Shown: piece after piece, positions 33,691 to 37,216 of the stretch | Position numbering within the stretch: the first letter of the stretch is position 1 | How the letters are laid out: every line of letters starts with the position of its first letter | Source of the DNA: DASRQK01 sp964401685 | GTDB taxonomy: Bacteria; Bacteroidota; Bacteroidia; Sphingobacteriales; Sphingobacteriaceae | DNA length: 37,216 nt | Assembly: GCA_964401685.1 (NCBI GenBank) | Contig: CAYNZH010000020.1 | Span: forward strand, 1-37,216 | Direction of reading: 5' to 3' | Notes under the pieces: model-generated | The model's input: only the letters and a program-made list of their open reading frames with translations | The model's database searches: none | What the model was told of the DNA's origin: nothing | Translations under genes and position numbers: made by a program

Positions 33691-36150
33691 TTATGCTACC
33701 TTGTTTGTGCGTTTCACATCCTTGTTTCTGCGGAATATGGACATCAAAAACCCGATGGTCATGATGATCGTTCCAGCCCAAAACAAGTTGATATAAGGAA
33801 ACTTGATTGCTTTAAAGACCACCCATCTCTTTTCAGGAATGGGTTTTTGGTACACCATCAGCTCCAGTTTATCCCGCTCGGGCATGATATTGGAAAAACG
33901 CAACCGCAGCCCCTGGGCTTCTACGTCCTTGCCAAAATCATAGGTGTTTCCATCCTTGATCAGAAATACCGGTTCGACTTCCTGACTGTCCCCATCCGCA
34001 GGCAGCACCTGGAGTGTGAGCCCGACGGCAACGTCGTTGGCCTCCATGGGGATATTTTCTATGGTCGCCTCCCGGTTGACCCCAGTCACCACGATAATTC
34101 CATTTCTGTACCGCAGCGTATCTCCTATATTCACCTCGTAGGTCGCAGGCTCTTCAAAGTCCTCAAATCCTGTGAGCTCTTCACTTGTCTGCCCGCCCGC
34201 TTTATCGAAGGTGTCCGACATTGCTGCCGTGATCAGGGTATAAATATCGTGCGTAAAGTAGTGGCGTGTATCCGGCGTACCGATCAGCCCACCCATTGCC
34301 GGATTGTTCTGCGCAAAAGGGCGCAGCTGGAAACTTTCCTTGACACGTCCAGTTTCCTCATCCAGTTTTTCGTAGTTGATAATATAGTACACATTGGGAG
34401 GAGCTATGCTATCACCCACATAGGTGACCTGATATTCACCCATCTGCACGGGCTCGCCCTCGTTGAGGAAAAGATTTTCTCCCGGCGTCTCGACCTGGTC
34501 AAAACCTGCAACCTGTATGTAGTTGCTACTATTCAGGGAGATCACCTCATTGGTCGCTGCAGCAACCAGGCCGCCGATCAGCCACAGGCCAAATCCAATA
34601 TGCGCGATGGACGACCCTGCCAGCTTCCATTTACCCTTGAACGCTTCGATGAGAATACTTCCGTTGGCAATGATCGCATAGACCGCTGAAAAAGTGATCA
34701 GTATATACATAAAGTTGGTATATACCTTGGTGAGGTAGACGACACCTGCCGACACGACCAGCGCGATGAGCAGGCACCAGAGGGTCGCTCTGAGAAATTT
34801 CTTAGGATCGGTCCTTTTGTACTTGACAAACTGGCTAAAACCAGCAAGCAGCGCCACGACCACGGCAAAGCCGGCCTGCCATTTATTGTAGTGTGCAATA
34901 GGATCTATGGGCGGCGCGACATTGGTACCGAAGGCGGCATTGAAAACAGGTATGGATGTGGACGCAATGATCTGCAAACACGCAACCGACAGTACTAGTG
35001 CACCAATGAACAGCCAGAATTCCCGGGAGTACAGTTCTTCTTCTTTCTCGGTAGATGGCATGCGCTTCTTATGCCTGACCAGTACACCTATCATCAGCCC
35101 CAGGAAAATGAGGTTGAACAGAACCAGCTGCCAGAACAGTCCCAAATCCGTAAAGGAGTGTACGGAGGTTTCGCCCAAAATTCCACTTCGGGTGAGGAAA
35201 GAGGCATAGATGACCAGAACAAAGCTGATCATTGCCAGGAAAGTCGCTATAAAATAGGAGTGACCTGAGTTTTTGTAGGCAATCATCACGTGTACCGCCG
35301 CAATTAGGGTAAACCACGGAATGATAGAGGCATTTTCAACAGGATCCCAAGCCCAGAATCCCCCAAAGTTGAGCGCTTCATAGGCCCAGAAGGATCCCAT
35401 GATGATACCCGCTCCCAACGTCATTACGGCAAACAGCGCCCAGGGAATGCCAGGAGTCATCCATTCCTTGTACCGCCGCTCCCATAGTCCCGCAACAGCG
35501 TAGGCAAAGGGCACAATCATCGACGCAAAGCCTAAAAAGAGCATAGGAGGGTGTATGACCATCCAATAGTTTTGCAGCAAGGGGTTGAGCCCGTCCCCAT
35601 CGACGATCATCGAAAGGTAGTTCGGGTTGGAAAACAGCGGCATGTCTACCGCGTCCCTCAACAGTATAAAGGGAGAACTGCCGAGTCTCTGACCGAAAAC
35701 TTCTACACCGATGATCATAGATGCCAGTACCAACTGGCACAACATCACGACAGCCATCACCGGGCTTTCCCAGCTTTTTGCCTTGAAAAGAAGGACGATC
35801 CCTAATACCATTTGCCAGAACATCCACAGCCAGAAACTGCCTTCCTGCCCTTCCCAGAAACTGGAAATGATATAGTGCGTCGGCAGATCCATTGAGGAGT
35901 GCGCATAGGCATAGTGGTATTCGAAGAGATGGTTGTAAATTATATAGTACAGGCAGCAACCTATCCCCAACACGCCGATCACATTGATCCAAAAGGAGAT
36001 CCTACCCAGCTTTTTCCACGAATCGTCTTTCAGCTGCGTGGAGAAATAATAGGAAATGCATGACAGTATAGCAGAGGCAAAAGTCAGTATGATGAAAAAT
36101 TGTCCCAGTCTTCCAGGCCACAAGCTTTCACCCACAAAATTGATATCCAT
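33691..36150 (-). CDS. ccmF: Cytochrome c heme lyase subunit CcmF
   Basis: CcmF is the integral membrane core of the System I heme lyase, which attaches heme to apocytochrome c outside the inner membrane. The protein is 819 residues with more than a dozen hydrophobic helices. The heme-binding tryptophan-rich motif is in FGGFWAWDPVENASIIPWF at about residues 265-283. Other typical stretches are HPPMLFLGFA and FLTRSGILGETSVHSF. E. coli CcmF is about 650 residues; here a soluble domain of about 200 residues lies between the last helices (about residues 560-775), as in other Bacteroidota. ccmE precedes it by 24 bases. CcmABCD, CcmG and CcmH are not in the window. Confidence 0.95.
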   Translation of the reverse strand: MDINFVGESLWPGRLGQFFIILTFASAILSCISYYFSTQLKDDSWKKLGRISFWINVIGVLGIGCCLYYIIYNHLFEYHYAYAHSSMDLPTHYIISSFWEGQEGSFWLWMFWQMVLGIVLLFKAKSWESPVMAVVMLCQLVLASMIIGVEVFGQRLGSSPFILLRDAVDMPLFSNPNYLSMIVDGDGLNPLLQNYWMVIHPPMLFLGFASMIVPFAYAVAGLWERRYKEWMTPGIPWALFAVMTLGAGIIMGSFWAYEALNFGGFWAWDPVENASIIPWFTLIAAVHVMIAYKNSGHSYFIATFLAMISFVLVIYASFLTRSGILGETSVHSFTDLGLFWQLVLFNLIFLGLMIGVLVRHKKRMPSTEKEEELYSREFWLFIGALVLSVACLQIIASTSIPVFNAAFGTNVAPPIDPIAHYNKWQAGFAVVVALLAGFSQFVKYKRTDPKKFLRATLWCLLIALVVSAGVVYLTKVYTNFMYILITFSAVYAIIANGSILIEAFKGKWKLAGSSIAHIGFGLWLIGGLVAAATNEVISLNSSNYIQVAGFDQVETPGENLFLNEGEPVQMGEYQVTYVGDSIAPPNVYYIINYEKLDEETGRVKESFQLRPFAQNNPAMGGLIGTPDTRHYFTHDIYTLITAAMSDTFDKAGGQTSEELTGFEDFEEPATYEVNIGDTLRYRNGIIVVTGVNREATIENIPMEANDVAVGLTLQVLPADGDSQEVEPVFLIKDGNTYDFGKDVEAQGLRLRFSNIMPERDKLELMVYQKPIPEKRWVVFKAIKFPYINLFWAGTIIMTIGFLMSIFRRNKDVKRTNKVA

Positions 36151-36174
36151 TGGACAGTTTTAAAAAGTTGATTT

Positions 36175-36594
36175 CTAAGGGAGCGAAAAAGTCGTCGAAG
36201 CAGTGCTGGCTTCGATATATTCGACTTCGTCTGTATTGTATTTGGATGGACATTTCATGAGAATTTTGCTCGCATGAAACTCATCGCCTACCATTTTTCC
36301 GGTCAGCACTATGGACTCGGAGCGTTCAATATCCTGAGGCTTTGCGCCCTTGAATACGACCTTGCATTCCGTGTTGTCGTGGTCAAACATATAAAAAGAA
36401 AAGTGATTGGCGTCGACAGTCGGCTCGTAGTACAATTCTTTTTCCTTGTTCAGCACACCCACCACATACAGCTCAGTCTCCTTCTCCTTGGCCTCGGTAA
36501 AGGTAGAATAAGTGCTCGAATCTGCGTAAATGACCACTATCATGGCAATGGCCAAGGCAATAATGAGGATTCCGATGATTGAACTTTTCTTCAT
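36175..36594 (-). CDS. ccmE: Heme chaperone CcmE, CxxxY form
   Basis: CcmE is a membrane-anchored chaperone that carries heme to CcmF. The 139-residue protein has one N-terminal helix (SIIGILIIALAIAMIVVIYA) and an OB-fold domain. The heme-binding site reads KCPSKYN, with Cys 115 and Tyr 119, whereas the E. coli type has His at this place (HxxxY). The CxxxY form is known from other bacteria and archaea and binds heme through Cys. The C-terminus is short and polar. It is the first gene of the ccmE-ccmF-DUF2520 unit, with a -7 box upstream. Confidence 0.93.
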   Translation of the reverse strand: MKKSSIIGILIIALAIAMIVVIYADSSTYSTFTEAKEKETELYVVGVLNKEKELYYEPTVDANHFSFYMFDHDNTECKVVFKGAKPQDIERSESIVLTGKMVGDEFHASKILMKCPSKYNTDEVEYIEASTASTTFSLP

Positions 36595-36631
36595 ATTTTA
36601 CTCTTCCTTTGACTTCTCTATAAATAATACG

Positions 36632-36639
36632 CAAAAATA
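36632..36639 (-). promoter_or_regulatory. Bacteroidota-type -7 box (TATTTTTG) for ccmE
   Basis: On the minus strand this reads TATTTTTG, an exact match, 37 bases before the ccmE ATG. No -33 TTG stands at the right spacing. Confidence 0.45.
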
Positions 36640-36686
36640 CTAAATTTACCAGCGACCGTGGACCACATTACCAACAATTATTATTT

Positions 36687-36703
36687 TTTAGAACTGTTCT
36701 AAA
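36687..36703. promoter_or_regulatory. 17-base perfect palindrome, candidate operator
   Basis: TTTAGAAC-T-GTTCTAAA is a perfect inverted repeat with a one-base centre. It lies in the ccmE-lpxR divergent region, 14 bases before the first possible start of the lpxR-like gene, where a repressor would block the promoter. The regulator is unknown. It does not match CIRCE or PerR sites, and it resembles LexA boxes only in the GAAC...GTTC core. Confidence 0.5.
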
Positions 36704-36716
36704 TAAGAATATTTGT

Positions 36717-37216
36717 ATGTTTGTCACCATGTTACACCGGGGAATCAATGCCTTGCTCATCGTCGCGCTCACGGCCATCACGCTTCAGTTGGCTGCCCAG
36801 GCACCACCCCAGTCGACCCAGCCCCGATTCGAACTGGAAATCCGCAATGATAACGATATGTATCTCTTTATATTGCAGGACCAGTACTATACCAACGGAG
36901 TTTTTTTAAATTTACGCAAACGGCCTGCAGAAAGCAGGTTGGGCGCGCGCGAGCTCAATCGTATACAGGAGTGGCGTATCGGGCACCTGATGTACAATGC
37001 CTATACCGCACAGATCGACGATTTTGAGACCATGGATCGCCCCTTCACGGCGTTTTTGTTTGGCGGGTTTGGCCAGTCCCATTTTTACCGCAAGGAACAG
37101 CGCCTATCCTATGGTGCGGATCTCGGTGTGATCGGCCGCTGGGCCCTCGGCGAGCCCCTGCAGCGAGGCATGCACTACCTGCTCAATATGTACCATACCA
37201 AGGGTTGGGAGTACCA
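36717..37216 (+). CDS. Lipid A deacylase LpxR-family protein (DUF2219), 3' end outside the window
   Basis: The reading frame from ATG 36717 or, more likely, ATG 36729 (MLHRGINALLIVALTAITLQ) is open to the right edge, giving about 163 residues. A signal peptide ends near QLAAQA. The mature protein starts with FELEIRNDNDMYLF, followed by QYYTNGVFLNLRK and later RPFTAFLFGGF. The NDND and YYTNG pattern fits the outer-membrane LpxR family, which removes 3'-acyloxyacyl chains from lipid A in Salmonella; many relatives have no tested function. The C-terminal half of the barrel is missing here. The 17-base palindrome directly upstream suggests repression. Confidence 0.7.
   Translation, partial: MFVTMLHRGINALLIVALTAITLQLAAQAPPQSTQPRFELEIRNDNDMYLFILQDQYYTNGVFLNLRKRPAESRLGARELNRIQEWRIGHLMYNAYTAQIDDFETMDRPFTAFLFGGFGQSHFYRKEQRLSYGADLGVIGRWALGEPLQRGMHYLLNMYHTKGWEY

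Noticed and set aside
1..37216. CRISPR array, insertion sequence, prophage, tRNA or rRNA
   Set aside because: No regularly spaced repeats, transposase, integrase or phage genes, and no recognisable structural RNA genes were found on either strand.

Overview
The window is ordinary bacterial chromosome of roughly 50% GC, densely packed, and almost certainly from the phylum Bacteroidota; the order Sphingobacteriales is my best guess. The signs are repeated TAnnTTTG promoter boxes, weak Shine-Dalgarno use, an S46 dipeptidyl-peptidase, a bacterial GH3-family protein, a long lysyl-tRNA synthetase with a C-terminal extension, a CcmE with a CxxxY heme-binding motif, and an ECF sigma factor followed by an envelope protein. 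I see no rRNA, tRNA, CRISPR array, insertion sequence, prophage or plasmid gene. Two runs of exactly 100 N (27951-28050 and 32210-32309) are assembly gaps.

Layout. 1-1631 (-) is the 5' part of dnaK. 1806-5623 (+) is an overlapping set: a thioredoxin-like protein, a membrane protein, dxr (isoprenoid synthesis) and rseP (site-2 protease). 5649-6933 is carA behind a long, apparently structured leader. 6983-9978 holds eno, sufS and sufE. 10007-11614 is a secreted penicillin-binding-protein-like serine hydrolase, convergent with lysS (11611-13329, -), with both stop codons inside one CTAG. 13526-15470 is an ECF sigma factor gene followed by a protein with an inner-membrane helix and a predicted outer-membrane barrel. 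15561-16988 is a Tat-exported alkaline phosphatase, convergent with proline dehydrogenase (17032-18216, -).

18268-19988 (+) holds an S4 RNA-binding protein, a small lipoprotein and aroB. 20001-22830 (-) holds oxyR and, 13 bases downstream, a TonB-dependent receptor. 22909-25077 (+) is the S46 peptidase, convergent with a metallo-beta-lactamase-fold hydrolase (25081-25863, -). 25922-29811 (+) holds recJ, lptB and a GH3 protein, followed by der (29907-31208, +). On the minus strand lie a glutamate-synthase-type FMN protein (31280-32680) and a ccmE-ccmF-DUF2520 unit (36594 down to 32923). The window ends in a lipid A deacylase-like gene (36717 onward, +).

Most content is housekeeping: chaperone, isoprenoid, Fe-S, glycolysis, translation, lipopolysaccharide export, ribosome assembly and cytochrome c biogenesis. 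I found no clear new multi-gene system. The observations most worth following are the carA leader, which can be drawn as a three-way junction with a pseudoknot and a small terminator-like hairpin; the sigma factor and barrel pair; a 17-base perfect palindrome between ccmE and the lpxR-like gene; and nested inverted repeats between dnaK and the thioredoxin-like gene.
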